Origin: Paenibacillus sp. FSL H7-0737
Lineage (GTDB): Bacteria > Bacillota > Bacilli > Paenibacillales > Paenibacillaceae
Direction of reading: 5' to 3'
NCBI RefSeq assembly: GCF_000758545.1
Contig: NZ_CP009279.1
Coordinates: 2,728,001 to 2,792,000, forward strand
Length of the DNA stretch: 64,000 nt
How positions within the stretch are numbered: the stretch's first letter is position 1; each line of letters begins with the position of its first letter. The position numbers and the translations under genes were made by a program. Positions 51,765 through 60,836 of this stretch are shown here, piece after piece. Under the pieces are notes generated by a model. It searched no databases, had not been told where the DNA came from, and saw only the letters and a program-made list of their open reading frames with translations.

Positions 51765-52406
51765 ATGCTTTATTATCAGAACTGGTCTAGAGGTTTTCGT
51801 TATTTTATAGGGTTTACTGCTTGTTTCGTCGTTATTGCGATCCTAGTTCATATGAATAAGGTATCATCATTTGATAATTATTTGATTCATTTTGTTCAAT
51901 CCGCTGAATCACCTGGACTGACCACATTCGCCAAAGGACTATCTCTGATTGGTTCCTCTAAGGTAGCGATTGGCATATCTATCGGCACGATGGCACTGCT
52001 GTATTTTCTGCTGAAACATCGGCTTGAGCTAATTCTGTTCCTATGGGTTGGACTAGGCTCACAGCTATTGAATACACTTATGAAGTTATGGTTTCAAAGG
52101 GAGCGTCCAAATTTCAATCGTATTGTCCAAGAGCTCGGTTATAGTTTCCCAAGTGGACATTCCATGGCAGCCTTCTCCCTCTATGGGGTAATTGCCTATT
52201 TACTGTGGCGTCATTTGCCGCGAAGAAGTGAAAGAATTCTGCTAATAACGTTTGCGGTATTCATGACTGTGGGCATTGGCTGGAGTCGTATTTACCTGGG
52301 AGTTCATTATCCTAGCGACGTAATTGGTGGTTATGCTGCAAGTGGTGCGTGGCTGATGTTATCCATCAGTCTATTTGAAGCCTATAAAAAACGGATATCC
52401 TCATAA
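51765..52406 (+). CDS. PAP2-family membrane phosphatase
   Basis: 213 residues, GGAGG upstream of ATG 51765. Five to six membrane helices and the three phosphatase motifs: KLWFQRERP (KxxxxxxRP), PSGH (about 125-128) and SRIYLGVHYPSDVIGG (SRxxxxxHxxxD). It removes phosphate from a lipid such as undecaprenyl pyrophosphate or phosphatidylglycerol phosphate outside the membrane; the substrate is not determined by sequence. It diverges from the Hfq-like gene and ends at a terminator directly before repeat copy B. Confidence 0.9.
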   Translation: MLYYQNWSRGFRYFIGFTACFVVIAILVHMNKVSSFDNYLIHFVQSAESPGLTTFAKGLSLIGSSKVAIGISIGTMALLYFLLKHRLELILFLWVGLGSQLLNTLMKLWFQRERPNFNRIVQELGYSFPSGHSMAAFSLYGVIAYLLWRHLPRRSERILLITFAVFMTVGIGWSRIYLGVHYPSDVIGGYAASGAWLMLSISLFEAYKKRISS

Positions 52407-52428
52407 GAAATGAAGATACCCGTTTTTG
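52385..52428 (+). terminator. Terminator of the PAP2 gene
   Basis: AAAACGG-ATATC pairs with GATA-CCCGTTTT around a loop holding the stop codon; TTTTTG follows. Confidence 0.7.
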
Positions 52429-52435
52429 TGGGATA

Positions 52436-52534
52436 TTTTAAAATATAAGAATATATATGTTTCACGCTATACATTATCCTTATATTTCTCGCATAAACGC
52501 TTACCGTCCTAAATAGGACACCGAAGGCGTTTTT
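52436..52534. repeat. Dispersed two-hairpin repeat, copy B
   Basis: Second copy of the element at 40898-40995, 99 bases, about 86 aligned positions identical. It has the same AT-rich hairpin and AAACGC..GCGTTT hairpin. Its right end supplies the last codons (C-terminal KTPSVSYLGR) and stop of the - strand gene at 52501-53034. Confidence 0.8.
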
Positions 52535-53034
52535 GCTTGAGGGTTCATCATATGATGTTCCGAAGATTTATGATCTTGGAAATGACCCATTTTACTTATT
52601 TTTTTCTTCAGCATAGAAGGAAGTCCAGCCTTTAGTTTTTGAGCTTCGTCTTTTGTTAGACGTCCCTCGCTGATGGCTTGATCCAGCCGCTTACTTGCGG
52701 ATTCGCTGAGCTTTTGAATATATTGATCTTCTGTCCAGCCTTTCTTCTCAAGGGCAAGCTCGGGGAGGGTTTTGCCTGTTTTTAGGCTATTGATTAGCTC
52801 CATACGATCCATCTCAAGCAGCTTGGCTGTTTCGAAAATAATGAAATGTCCGCCGGCTCTGAATTTCCCGTCTTTCCCTGGTGGGGGTCTATGACCTTTT
52901 TCCGAAGGCCCAGAATCAGGTGCAGTGGAGGTTACATTCTCAGCTGACACGCTCCGAGTAGGAGCAAGTGCTGGAGACAGACTGAGGAAAAGAACAGCTG
53001 TGATGGTCACTAATTTTTTGATGTTGTTATTCAT
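52501..53034 (-). CDS. Small secreted protein of unknown function
   Basis: 177 residues on the - strand. A clear signal peptide (ITAVLFLSLSPALAP, cleavage near VSA-EN) precedes a Pro/Gly/Lys-rich stretch (KGHRPPPGKDGKFRAGGHF). A helical domain follows, with MDRMELINSLKTGKTLPELALEKKGWTEDQYIQKL and RLDQAISEGRLTKDEAQKL, reminiscent of DUF2680-type secreted proteins. The end is His/Met/Lys-rich, which could bind metal. The last ten residues come from repeat copy B. Function unknown. Confidence 0.7.
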   Translation of the reverse strand: MNNNIKKLVTITAVLFLSLSPALAPTRSVSAENVTSTAPDSGPSEKGHRPPPGKDGKFRAGGHFIIFETAKLLEMDRMELINSLKTGKTLPELALEKKGWTEDQYIQKLSESASKRLDQAISEGRLTKDEAQKLKAGLPSMLKKKISKMGHFQDHKSSEHHMMNPQAKTPSVSYLGR

Positions 53035-53221
53035 TCACTCACCTCGTATGTTATATGTGATAGGTACTTACTTGAATTAGTATTCCCTGAAAGCTGAAAG
53101 AATCATAAGTGAGAGGTTAAATGATCATAAATTCATCAACATTAGGCTTGGGTAATTAGAGGAATGAGGGATTCGTAGATGTCCATATTGCAGAGTGGGC
53201 CAATTTTTAGGGGGGATATTT

Positions 53222-54268
53222 TTGGCTTTTGGAGCTCGCATATTTAAAACAGGAATGGCAGTCACGCTTGCCTTGTATTTAGCCGAACTGCTACATTTTC
53301 CATCTTCTGTGGGCGCTGCGATTGCAGCAATTTTCGCTATGCAGCCATCTATTTATCGCTCTTGGCGTTATTTTCTTGATCAGCTGACAACGACTACAAT
53401 GGGTGCGGTACTCGCTCTTCTGGGAGGAATGCTGTTATCCAATAGTCCAATTGCGGTTGGGTTGGTCTGCATTCTTGTCATTATGATCAGTATGAAAATT
53501 AACCGAGCGGATACTATTAGCTTGACACTGGTCACCGTTATAACAGTGATGGAGGCTTCTGGTGAATGGCAGTTCGCGCTGAATCGTTTCTTATTAACAT
53601 TGACAGGGATTGTTTCTGCATTTCTAATCAATATTATAGTAGTTCCTCCGAAACCACGGAAACAGTACATCAAGCAAATCGAGAACGTCTTTGCCAGTCT
53701 TTCCTTGCTGCTAAGAACGGCTGTATCTCATGAGATGAAGGAAAGTGTGTTTCGTGATGAAAAACTTGCACTGGAGTCATCTATTAAATCTTTAGCGGAT
53801 AAGTACGCTTTGTTTGAGGAAGAGCAGAAACAGCTAAAGAGGGCGAAGTACAGTCAGACTAGACAAATGGTTGTCTATAAGAACCTGTTATCTTCTTTGC
53901 AAAAGGGCTTCGATGTTCTTGAGGCTGTGGATCGGCATTATTTTCAAGCGGATCGAAGTGAAGAGACAGATGCATTGTTTGACAGTCATTTGGAGCAGTT
54001 AATCAAATATCATCAACTGATCTTGCTGAAATTTGAAGATAAACTAAAACCAAACACTAATGAATCGGAACCCTTGGGAGACGAGAATGATGGATTTTTG
54101 AATTCAACGATCCTGGGGTATAATGCGGAGAAAATAGGTCAACTACGATTGTATGTTGTAGCCGCAGCTATTTACGATTACGGATATCAATTAGAACGGC
54201 TTGATAAAGTGGCAGATCAGATGAACCGTATAGCGACTGAGGAAAAAGAAACGGATCGCGAAGCTTAA
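53222..54268 (+). CDS. Aromatic acid exporter/FUSC-type membrane protein (YqjA/YgaE-like)
   Basis: 348 residues from TTG 53222, five bases after a GGGGGGA run; the GTG at 53195 is less supported. Hydrophobic N-terminal half with about five or six helices: IFKTGMAVTLALYLAELL, SSVGAAIAAIFAMQPSIYRSWRYF and TTTMGAVLALLGGML, the ArAE_1 signature. The C-terminal cytoplasmic part is helical (DEKLALESSIKSLADKYALFEEEQKQLKRA). Relatives export aromatic acids or other toxic compounds; no function is proven for this branch. It precedes helD by about 100 bases. Confidence 0.8.
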   Translation: MAFGARIFKTGMAVTLALYLAELLHFPSSVGAAIAAIFAMQPSIYRSWRYFLDQLTTTTMGAVLALLGGMLLSNSPIAVGLVCILVIMISMKINRADTISLTLVTVITVMEASGEWQFALNRFLLTLTGIVSAFLINIIVVPPKPRKQYIKQIENVFASLSLLLRTAVSHEMKESVFRDEKLALESSIKSLADKYALFEEEQKQLKRAKYSQTRQMVVYKNLLSSLQKGFDVLEAVDRHYFQADRSEETDALFDSHLEQLIKYHQLILLKFEDKLKPNTNESEPLGDENDGFLNSTILGYNAEKIGQLRLYVVAAAIYDYGYQLERLDKVADQMNRIATEEKETDREA

Positions 54269-54365
54269 AACATAACCTTGTGATGTGCAACATATAAGCT
54301 TAAGGATTCATCTATTAAGAGTATCCTCACTTGAAATATCAACCTTCCAAAGGGGATGAAATGTA

Positions 54366-56717
54366 GTGGAGAATCATGAAATTGAATGGAAAGAGGAACA
54401 GCAGCGGGTTGACGGAGTGACTAAGCTTTTGTCTGCCCATATCCGGCGACTATCTGAGGAGCTCGGACTCCATCGCAGTGATGTGGTGGATATGCGGAAA
54501 GACTTCTGGGAAGAGGTAACAGTAAACTTCAGTAGTCCAGATGATTTAGGGGAAACTTCAACAAGTCTGCGCCAACAATCCCAAATCTTGAATGAACGTG
54601 AACGCCATCATTTACAGTCGAGCAAGGCTCTAAAAAAATATAAAAAGCTACTCGTCTCTCCTTACTTTGGGCGTATTGACTTTACAGAAGCACCAAATGG
54701 AGAAACGGAAAAGATTTATCTGGGAATTGGATCCTTGATGGAGGATGATGGCACCTTCTTGATCTATGACTGGCGGGCGCCTATATCGAGCTTATATTAT
54801 GACGGAGCTCCTGGCCCAACAGCTTATGAGACACCTGGTGGACTTGTTTCCGGTACAATGAATCTTAAACGTCAGTTTGTGATTTCTGATGGTGTTATTG
54901 AAGTTATGTTTGATACTGGGGTAACGATCGGCGACGAGCTTTTGCAGCAAGTGCTTAGCCATAGTGCCGATGATCGAATGAAGAGTATTGTAGCTACCAT
55001 CCAGAAAGAGCAAAATGCGATTATCCGCAACGACAAAAGCCGAATGCTGGTCGTTCAGGGTGCCGCAGGAAGCGGGAAAACCTCTGCAGCATTGCAGCGG
55101 GTTGCTTATCTTTTGTATAAATACCGTGAAGTTCTGCAAGCAGACCAGATGTTGTTGTTCTCGCCGAACCCGCTGTTTAATAGCTATGTATCAACTGTGC
55201 TCCCAGAGCTAGGTGAAGAAAATATGCAACAAACCACTTTTCAGATGTATCTTGAGCATCGTTTAGGACATGAATTCCAGCTGGAAGATGTCTTTAGTCA
55301 GACGGAAAATCTATTGAATGCCCCTGATGGCCCTGAAGTGGGTATACGCAGAGAAGGAATCGCTTATAAATCATCTGTACCTTTTCTCGATGTGATTCGT
55401 CGGTATGCTACGATGCTGGAACATGAGGGCATGCTGTTCAAGCCTTTAATGTTTCAAGGTAGAGCGGTAGTCAGTAAAGAAGAAATGGAACGTCATTTCT
55501 ATGCCTATGATCCCGCCATTAAGCTTGCGAACCGTGTAGACTTAATGACACGCTGGTTACTGAAGAAGATCGCTGATTTTAGCCATGAGGAAAGAAATGC
55601 TTCATGGGTTGAAGATCAAATTGAGCTATTAGACTCCAGTGATTACCATCGTGCATATCAGATGTTGCGACGTAAGAAGAAAGCCACGCAGGATAGTTTT
55701 GATGATTTTGATACTGAAAAAGAAGTGTTATCCCGGTATGTAGTCAGCCAACGCTTAAAACCGCTGCGCGGATGGACTAAACGAGGTCGTTTTGTGGATG
55801 TTAAGGGGTTGTACAGTACGCTGTTTACTGATCGTGAGCTTATGGAACGTCTGAATGGTGTTAATTCTCTGCCGGAAATATGGGATGAGATCTGTGAACA
55901 AACACTAAAATCAATCGCAGTGAACGAGCTTGCCTACGAAGATGCTACACCATTCCTTTATTTGAAGGAGTTAAGCCAAGGCTTCCGTACCAATACGCTG
56001 ATTCGTCATGTGATTGTGGATGAAGTACAAGACTACTCACCTTTCCAATTAGAGTTCATGCGCCGTTTATTTCCAAGGGCAAAAATGACCGTATTGGGTG
56101 ACTTGAATCAGGCGATCTATGCACAAGGCGAGGTCCTCGGTGATTTGTCTAGTTTGGTAAGCATTTATGGGGAAGAGAATACAGAAGTGATCTCGTTAAC
56201 CCGAAGCTATCGCTCCACTTTTGAGATTGTAGAATTTACGCGTTCAATGATTCCTGGAGGAGAAAGAATTGTGCCGTTTAATCGACGAGGAGAAGAACCT
56301 CAGCTAAGTGTAGTGTCTAGCGAGGATGAGCTTCTGAATGCAGTTGAAGTGGATATCCGGAATTTGCAATCCAAGGGGTATCATTATGTGGCTGTCATTT
56401 GTAAAACAGCAGAAGAAAGCGCAAGAGTTCATGATGAACTACATAGTAGGCTGCCAGTAAGACTCGTTACGAAGGAAACGCCGAATTTCCAGAAGGGAAC
56501 ATTGGTGTTACCTGCTTACTTAGCTAAAGGTGTGGAGTTTGATGCTGTCATCATTTACGATGGTTCAGCTGAACGATATGGCAGAGAAAGCGAGCGTAAA
56601 CTGTTCTATACAGCTTGCACTCGAGCGATGCACTTGCTGCATATTTTTAGCCTAGGAGAACCAAACCGGTTTCTTCCATCTGTAAAAGCGAAGACCATGA
56701 TTACAAATTCGCTGTAA
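54366..56717 (+). CDS. helD: HelD, RNA polymerase recycling ATPase (UvrD/Rep-like helicase fold)
   Basis: 783 residues from GTG 54366, with AAAGGGGATG about 10 bases upstream. HelD pulls stalled RNA polymerase off DNA and RNA. N-terminal coiled-coil arm (HEIEWKEEQQRVDGVTKLL), then DWRAPISSLYYD, Walker A GAAGSGKT (about 237-244), DEVQDYSPFQ (Walker B region), LTRSYRST and YTACTRAMHLL (motif VI). Length matches B. subtilis HelD (774). Some relatives remove RNA polymerase trapped by rifamycins. Followed by a terminator. Confidence 0.9.
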   Translation: MENHEIEWKEEQQRVDGVTKLLSAHIRRLSEELGLHRSDVVDMRKDFWEEVTVNFSSPDDLGETSTSLRQQSQILNERERHHLQSSKALKKYKKLLVSPYFGRIDFTEAPNGETEKIYLGIGSLMEDDGTFLIYDWRAPISSLYYDGAPGPTAYETPGGLVSGTMNLKRQFVISDGVIEVMFDTGVTIGDELLQQVLSHSADDRMKSIVATIQKEQNAIIRNDKSRMLVVQGAAGSGKTSAALQRVAYLLYKYREVLQADQMLLFSPNPLFNSYVSTVLPELGEENMQQTTFQMYLEHRLGHEFQLEDVFSQTENLLNAPDGPEVGIRREGIAYKSSVPFLDVIRRYATMLEHEGMLFKPLMFQGRAVVSKEEMERHFYAYDPAIKLANRVDLMTRWLLKKIADFSHEERNASWVEDQIELLDSSDYHRAYQMLRRKKKATQDSFDDFDTEKEVLSRYVVSQRLKPLRGWTKRGRFVDVKGLYSTLFTDRELMERLNGVNSLPEIWDEICEQTLKSIAVNELAYEDATPFLYLKELSQGFRTNTLIRHVIVDEVQDYSPFQLEFMRRLFPRAKMTVLGDLNQAIYAQGEVLGDLSSLVSIYGEENTEVISLTRSYRSTFEIVEFTRSMIPGGERIVPFNRRGEEPQLSVVSSEDELLNAVEVDIRNLQSKGYHYVAVICKTAEESARVHDELHSRLPVRLVTKETPNFQKGTLVLPAYLAKGVEFDAVIIYDGSAERYGRESERKLFYTACTRAMHLLHIFSLGEPNRFLPSVKAKTMITNSL

Positions 56718-56736
56718 AGCCCCATCTTCTGATCAT

Positions 56737-56776
56737 AAGATCGTCCTTTCGCATTGGCGGGGGGACGGTCTTTTTA
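56737..56776 (+). terminator. Terminator of helD
   Basis: AAGATCGTCC / GGACGGTCTT ten-base-pair stem with one G-U pair, followed by TTTTA. Confidence 0.75.
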
Positions 56777-56851
56777 TATGTATGAATAAAGAGGGATGAA
56801 CAAACCACAATATAGAGAGTCGTCGCAAACAATGACAAAGGTGGTCAGTTC

Positions 56852-58165
56852 ATGAAGGAAAGAAAATGGGATCTGCTTGCACTGGCATCCATTCCACTAA
56901 TTATGACCCTCGGTAACTCCATGCTGCTTCCTATTTTGCCGCAGATTTCTAAAGAACTAGGCATTAGCTCTTTTCAGGTGAGTATGCTGATTACTGTTTA
57001 TGGATTGATGGCTATCGTGATGATTCCTATTGCAGGGTACCTGTCTGACGCTTATGGACGAAAAAAGGTGATTCTTCCGAGTCTGATCATTGCTGCTATA
57101 GGTGGAGTCGTCTGCGTGGTGGCGGCTTGGTTTATGAAGGGCGTTAGCGCCTATTGGGTCATTCTGGCCGGACGTTTGTTACAAGGGATAGGTGCGGCTG
57201 GTGCTTTTCCTATTGTGCTGCCCTTCGTTGGTGATTTATTCAAGGAAGAAGAGGATGTAAGCAAAAGTCTGGGAATTATTGAAACCTCAAATACCTTTGG
57301 TAAAGTACTCAGTCCGATCCTTGGAGCTTATCTTGGAATATGGCTCTGGTTTGCACCTTTTATCGCTATTCCTGTTCTATGTCTAATTTCATTTGCTTTA
57401 GTTCTTTTTCTGGTTCGAAAGCCGGAAGCGAAGGAACAACCTGAGAAACAGGGTATAAGAGAATTTTTATCCGGAATTGTGAGCATTTTGCGAGAAAAGG
57501 GACGATGGTTGTATGCTATTTTTGCCATAGGTGGTATCTGTATGTTTGTAACCTTTGGCGTTCAATTCTATTTATCGGAAATGCTGGAAACTAAATTTAA
57601 TATGCATGGGGCAATGAAGGGATTTGTGCTGGCAATACCATTAGCCTTGTTATGTTTGTCTTCATATGGAACAGGAAAGATCATTGGTCAGAACAAAACG
57701 CTAATGAAATGGCTGGGCTTTGGAGGTATGGTGTTACTAACTGCAGCAATGATCTTTGCGGGGTTCAATAAAGGTATTTATTTCTTAGTCGGGTTTATGG
57801 GCTTAGGTTGTGTTGGAATCGGGATTGTGCTTCCTTGTATGGATGCTTTAATCACGGAGGGAATTGAGAAAGAGAATAGTGGCACGATAACCGCTCTCTA
57901 TAGCAGTATGAGGTTTATAGGGGTAGCCGCAGGACCGCCAGTGGTATCGCTGCTGTTAAGCAGTGGTCATTGGGTATTATTCGCTTTAATGGCTACAGTC
58001 GGCGCAATTGGTGGATTGCTGACCTTATTTGCAGTAACGCCAAGCAAGGGGAGCAAGGGAGAATCTGGTGTGAAAGAAACGGAGCAGGTAAATCCGCACC
58101 TCTTGTCAAAGCGTGTTCGTCAGACTTCTGCAAGGACTTTAGATGGAAAAAAGAGCTATCCTTAA
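56852..58165 (+). CDS. MFS-type exporter
   Basis: 437 residues, AAAGGTGG upstream of ATG 56852. Twelve membrane helices. The conserved loop 2-3 motif GYLSDAYGRKKVI and the motif C-like GAAGAFPIVLPFVGD region mark a major facilitator antiporter, closest in style to DHA1 drug exporters. It should export a drug or metabolite using the proton gradient. The hydrophilic C-terminal tail of about 45 residues is Lys/Glu-rich. Its last codons overlap a bidirectional terminator, so it is a single-gene unit convergent with transaldolase. Confidence 0.88.
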   Translation: MKERKWDLLALASIPLIMTLGNSMLLPILPQISKELGISSFQVSMLITVYGLMAIVMIPIAGYLSDAYGRKKVILPSLIIAAIGGVVCVVAAWFMKGVSAYWVILAGRLLQGIGAAGAFPIVLPFVGDLFKEEEDVSKSLGIIETSNTFGKVLSPILGAYLGIWLWFAPFIAIPVLCLISFALVLFLVRKPEAKEQPEKQGIREFLSGIVSILREKGRWLYAIFAIGGICMFVTFGVQFYLSEMLETKFNMHGAMKGFVLAIPLALLCLSSYGTGKIIGQNKTLMKWLGFGGMVLLTAAMIFAGFNKGIYFLVGFMGLGCVGIGIVLPCMDALITEGIEKENSGTITALYSSMRFIGVAAGPPVVSLLLSSGHWVLFALMATVGAIGGLLTLFAVTPSKGSKGESGVKETEQVNPHLLSKRVRQTSARTLDGKKSYP

Positions 58166-58198
58166 GCTACGTTGCCGTAGCTTGCGGGATAGCCCTTT
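58147..58198. terminator. Bidirectional terminator between the MFS and transaldolase genes
   Basis: AGCTATCC-TT-AAGCTACG pairs with CGTAGCTT-GC-GGATAGC. On the - strand it is followed by CTCTTTTTTCC. It overlaps the last codons of the MFS gene. Confidence 0.8.
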
Positions 58199-58220
58199 GA
58201 TAAAAGAATGAAAGACAATC

Positions 58221-58868
58221 TTATGCTTGTGGTACGGATTCCCAATCCTTCAGGAAGCGTTCGATACCGTTATCTGTCAGCGGATGCTTCCAGAGGGTAG
58301 GCAGGAGCGAACCTGGGATGGTAGCAATGTGAGCACCGGCAAGAGCGGCTTGCTCAACATGCGCAATGTTACGGATGGATGCTGCAATAATTTCGGAAGT
58401 CATACCGTAGTTAGTTAGGATGGTCTTCAGATCCTTGATCAGCTTCATTCCGTCAACACCGATATCATCCAGACGTCCTACGAAAGGAGAAATATAAGTT
58501 GCGCCTGCTTTTGCAGCCATTAAGCCTTGAGCCGCTGAGAAGACAAGCGTTACGTTAGTTTTGATACCTTTTTTTGTAAGCTCATAACAAGCTTCCAAGC
58601 CATCTTCAGTCATAGGGAGTTTAATGACAACGTTTGGAGCCCACTCAGCAATTTCGTATGCTTCTTTAAGCATTTCTTCTGCTGTAAGTCCGATTACTTC
58701 TGCACTTACAGGACCTGGAACGATTGCTACGATTTCTTTGATAACATCTTTAAACAATCTTCCTTCTTTAGCAATGAGCGACGGGTTAGTCGTTACGCCA
58801 TCCACTAATCCGAGGCGAGTAATACGTTTGATCTCTTCAATATTTCCGGTGTCCAAGAAAAACTTCAT
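58221..58868 (-). CDS. tal: Transaldolase / fructose-6-phosphate aldolase-like
   Basis: 215 residues on the - strand from ATG 58868, with GGGAGG 10 bases upstream; longer frame to 58910 is not supported. Class I aldolase barrel: [32 protein letters not shown], and the Schiff-base Lys in [34 protein letters not shown]. Transfers dihydroxyacetone units in the non-oxidative pentose phosphate pathway; this short form is common in Bacillota. It is preceded by a TTGACA promoter and a perfect 25-base palindrome. Confidence 0.92.
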   Translation of the reverse strand: MKFFLDTGNIEEIKRITRLGLVDGVTTNPSLIAKEGRLFKDVIKEIVAIVPGPVSAEVIGLTAEEMLKEAYEIAEWAPNVVIKLPMTEDGLEACYELTKKGIKTNVTLVFSAAQGLMAAKAGATYISPFVGRLDDIGVDGMKLIKDLKTILTNYGMTSEIIAASIRNIAHVEQAALAGAHIATIPGSLLPTLWKHPLTDNGIERFLKDWESVPQA

Positions 58869-58918
58869 TTTAAGTTTCCTCCCTTGATTTCCATATGGAT
58901 TGACAAACAATATTCATA

Positions 58919-58940
58919 TTTTCATTATGAGACATGTCAA
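58919..58940 (-). promoter_or_regulatory. Candidate promoter of tal
   Basis: A perfect -35 TTGACA lies at 58940-58935 on the - strand. A TATGAA-type -10 falls 16 bases later (about 58918-58913), about 45 bases before the start codon. Confidence 0.5.
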
Positions 58941-58954
58941 ACGAAGTTTCAACT

Positions 58955-58979
58955 GTTATTTTGAATATTTCAAAATAAC
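58955..58979. promoter_or_regulatory. Perfect 25-bp inverted repeat upstream of tal
   Basis: GTTATTTTGAA-TAT-TTCAAAATAAC, 11-base arms with a three-base centre. It lies 14 bases upstream of the tal -35 box, in a position suited to an activator or a repressor loop. No matching regulator is evident. Confidence 0.6.
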
Positions 58980-59103
58980 TTTATAGATTGAATATCGCTT
59001 ACACTTGTTATAGTGTTGATAATATAGGATTGGTCTATGCAGTTATCCATGATAATATATAATCGGCATTGTTATTATGGAGTATTGGGTGGGACGTGAT
59101 GAA

Positions 59104-59556
59104 ATGTACTCGATATTAGTTATTTTGCTTGTGCTCGTGTTGTCAGTTGCCGGATTCTTGGCCTACCAGAACAGCAAATTGGTATCTAATCAGAAAAAAT
59201 TAGGAACTTTATCACGCAATCCTTCACTAATGTATTCTATCTTTGACCAATCTTGCGCTGCTAGTGTGGAAGATCCAGACGTAATTCCTTTAGTTCAATA
59301 CACAGTTTTTGTGGAGTCCAGCGGGCAGGCAGTTGTGAATAAGCCTTTAGCAATCATTATTCTTTGTAGAGTAAGTGCGGGTAGAGGAAATCTAGTTCTC
59401 GCTGATGTCGAACGCAGTGTGCTGGAGCACATTAAATTGGCAGCCCCCTCAGATGCTTTCATTGAGCATAAAGCTTACTTACATAGGGCTGCTAACCACG
59501 CTGAAAAAGAGATGATCCTAAATTTAGAGGATGTAGTGAAATTACAATATACATAA
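59104..59556 (+). CDS. Membrane-anchored protein of unknown function
   Basis: About 150 residues with one N-terminal membrane helix (YSILVILLVLVLSVAGFLAYQ). A soluble part of about 120 residues shows alternating hydrophobic patterns (LVQYTVFVESSGQAVVNKPLAIIILCRVSAGRGNLVLADVE) and a helical His/Ala/Glu-rich end. I do not recognise the family. The start is uncertain: ATG 59077 also exists but lacks a ribosome site, while 59104 has GGGTGGG about ten bases upstream. It lies divergent from tal and just ahead of a GNAT gene. Confidence 0.55.
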   Translation: MYSILVILLVLVLSVAGFLAYQNSKLVSNQKKLGTLSRNPSLMYSIFDQSCAASVEDPDVIPLVQYTVFVESSGQAVVNKPLAIIILCRVSAGRGNLVLADVERSVLEHIKLAAPSDAFIEHKAYLHRAANHAEKEMILNLEDVVKLQYT

Positions 59557-59634
59557 GACAGAATGAAGAATATTGATTTTTTTGGCTGCAAGAAGGATAA
59601 TACGAATTTGGATACAAGAAAAGAGGGAAATAGA

Positions 59635-60117
59635 GTGTCGCCCGTAACAGAAGTGAATTTTGAAGTAGTTGATCCAGAGAACGCTGATTTAAGAGAACTT
59701 ATTACGTTTCTGGATGAAGAACTGAAGATGCGTTATCCGCATGAGACGATCTATGTTGTTGATTTCGAGGATCCCAAAGTAAAAGAAATGACTTTCGTAG
59801 TAGCCTACTTAAACGGAAAACCAGTGGGCTGTGGTGGGCTTCGTCCACTAGATTATATCGGAATAGAGATCGCAACGATGGAGTTGAAGCGCTTTTATGT
59901 AGATTCTAGTTATCGTAAAATGGGCATAGCTACAAATATGCTGTTATTCCTTGAAGAACAAGCATTAGCGGCGGGGTTTAAGGAGATCCGATTGGAGACC
60001 GGAATTAAGCAGCCAGAAGCGATTGCGCTTTACGTCAAGCATGGCTACCAACCGATTGATTTATTTGGACCCTACATAGGTGATCCGCATAGTCTCTGTT
60101 ACGGCAAAATACTATAA
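59635..60117 (+). CDS. GNAT N-acetyltransferase
   Basis: 160 residues from GTG 59635, with AAGAGGG seven bases upstream; an in-frame ATG at 59563 has no ribosome site. Acetyl-CoA-dependent transfer to an amino group. Family features: TFVVAYLNGKPVGCGGLRPL, MELKRFYVDSSYRKMGIATNML (acetyl-CoA-binding R/QxxGxG/A as YRKMGIAT), and ETGIKQPEAIALYVKHGYQ. The substrate is unknown. It precedes rpiA by 32 bases. Confidence 0.85.
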   Translation: MSPVTEVNFEVVDPENADLRELITFLDEELKMRYPHETIYVVDFEDPKVKEMTFVVAYLNGKPVGCGGLRPLDYIGIEIATMELKRFYVDSSYRKMGIATNMLLFLEEQALAAGFKEIRLETGIKQPEAIALYVKHGYQPIDLFGPYIGDPHSLCYGKIL

Positions 60118-60149
60118 AACTTTATAATGGATAACATGGGGGTATTAAA

Positions 60150-60836
60150 ATGAGTATCAACGTTAAACAACTAGCAGCTGAAAAAGCAGTGGAATATGTA
60201 GAAGATGGAATGAAGGTAGGTTTGGGTACGGGATCAACTGCCTACTGGGCAATCCGCAAGCTCGGTGAACGCGTCAGTGAAGGCTTGAAAATTACCGCAG
60301 TAGCTACTTCAAGCGCTTCCGAAGAGCAGGCACGAGAGCTGGGAATTCCACTGGTAGCTTTTGGTGATATTGATAGTCTGGACTTAACCATTGACGGAGC
60401 GGACGAGCTAGACAGCAGTCTGCAACTAATTAAAGGCGGCGGCGGCGCTTTGCTTCGTGAGAAGATTGTAGCTAGTAATAGTACCCGAATGATTGTGATT
60501 GCCGATGAAGGTAAAGTTGTAAACACGCTAGGCAAATTTCCGTTGCCGGTGGAAATCGTTCCTTTCGCGTGGGAATGGACTGTGGCAGAGCTTGCCAAAC
60601 TGGGTTGCCAACCTGAATTGCGTCGCAGCGGAGAAGAGTTGTACAAGACGGATAATGGCAATTACATTGCGGACTGCCGATTTGAAGCGATAGAAGCTGC
60701 ACCGAAGCTTGCACTGACCATCCAAAACATCCCGGGTGTTGTAGATCACGGCTTATTTATTGGGATTGCAGCGATGGCGATCGTAGGTAAACTTGATGGA
60801 ACTATCGAAATTATTGAAGCTCAACCTAAGAATTGA
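60150..60836 (+). CDS. rpiA: Ribose-5-phosphate isomerase A
   Basis: 228 residues, ATGGGGGT about ten bases before ATG 60150. Interconverts ribose 5-phosphate and ribulose 5-phosphate. Signature sequences: VGLGTGSTAYWAI (substrate loop), ATSSASEEQARELGIPL, TIDGADELDSSLQLIKGGGGALLREKIVA with catalytic Asp/Glu/Lys, and VDHGLFIGIAAMAIVG. RpiA in Bacillota is less common than RpiB, so its presence may help place the genus. It overlaps the next gene by four bases. Confidence 0.93.
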   Translation: MSINVKQLAAEKAVEYVEDGMKVGLGTGSTAYWAIRKLGERVSEGLKITAVATSSASEEQARELGIPLVAFGDIDSLDLTIDGADELDSSLQLIKGGGGALLREKIVASNSTRMIVIADEGKVVNTLGKFPLPVEIVPFAWEWTVAELAKLGCQPELRRSGEELYKTDNGNYIADCRFEAIEAAPKLALTIQNIPGVVDHGLFIGIAAMAIVGKLDGTIEIIEAQPKN

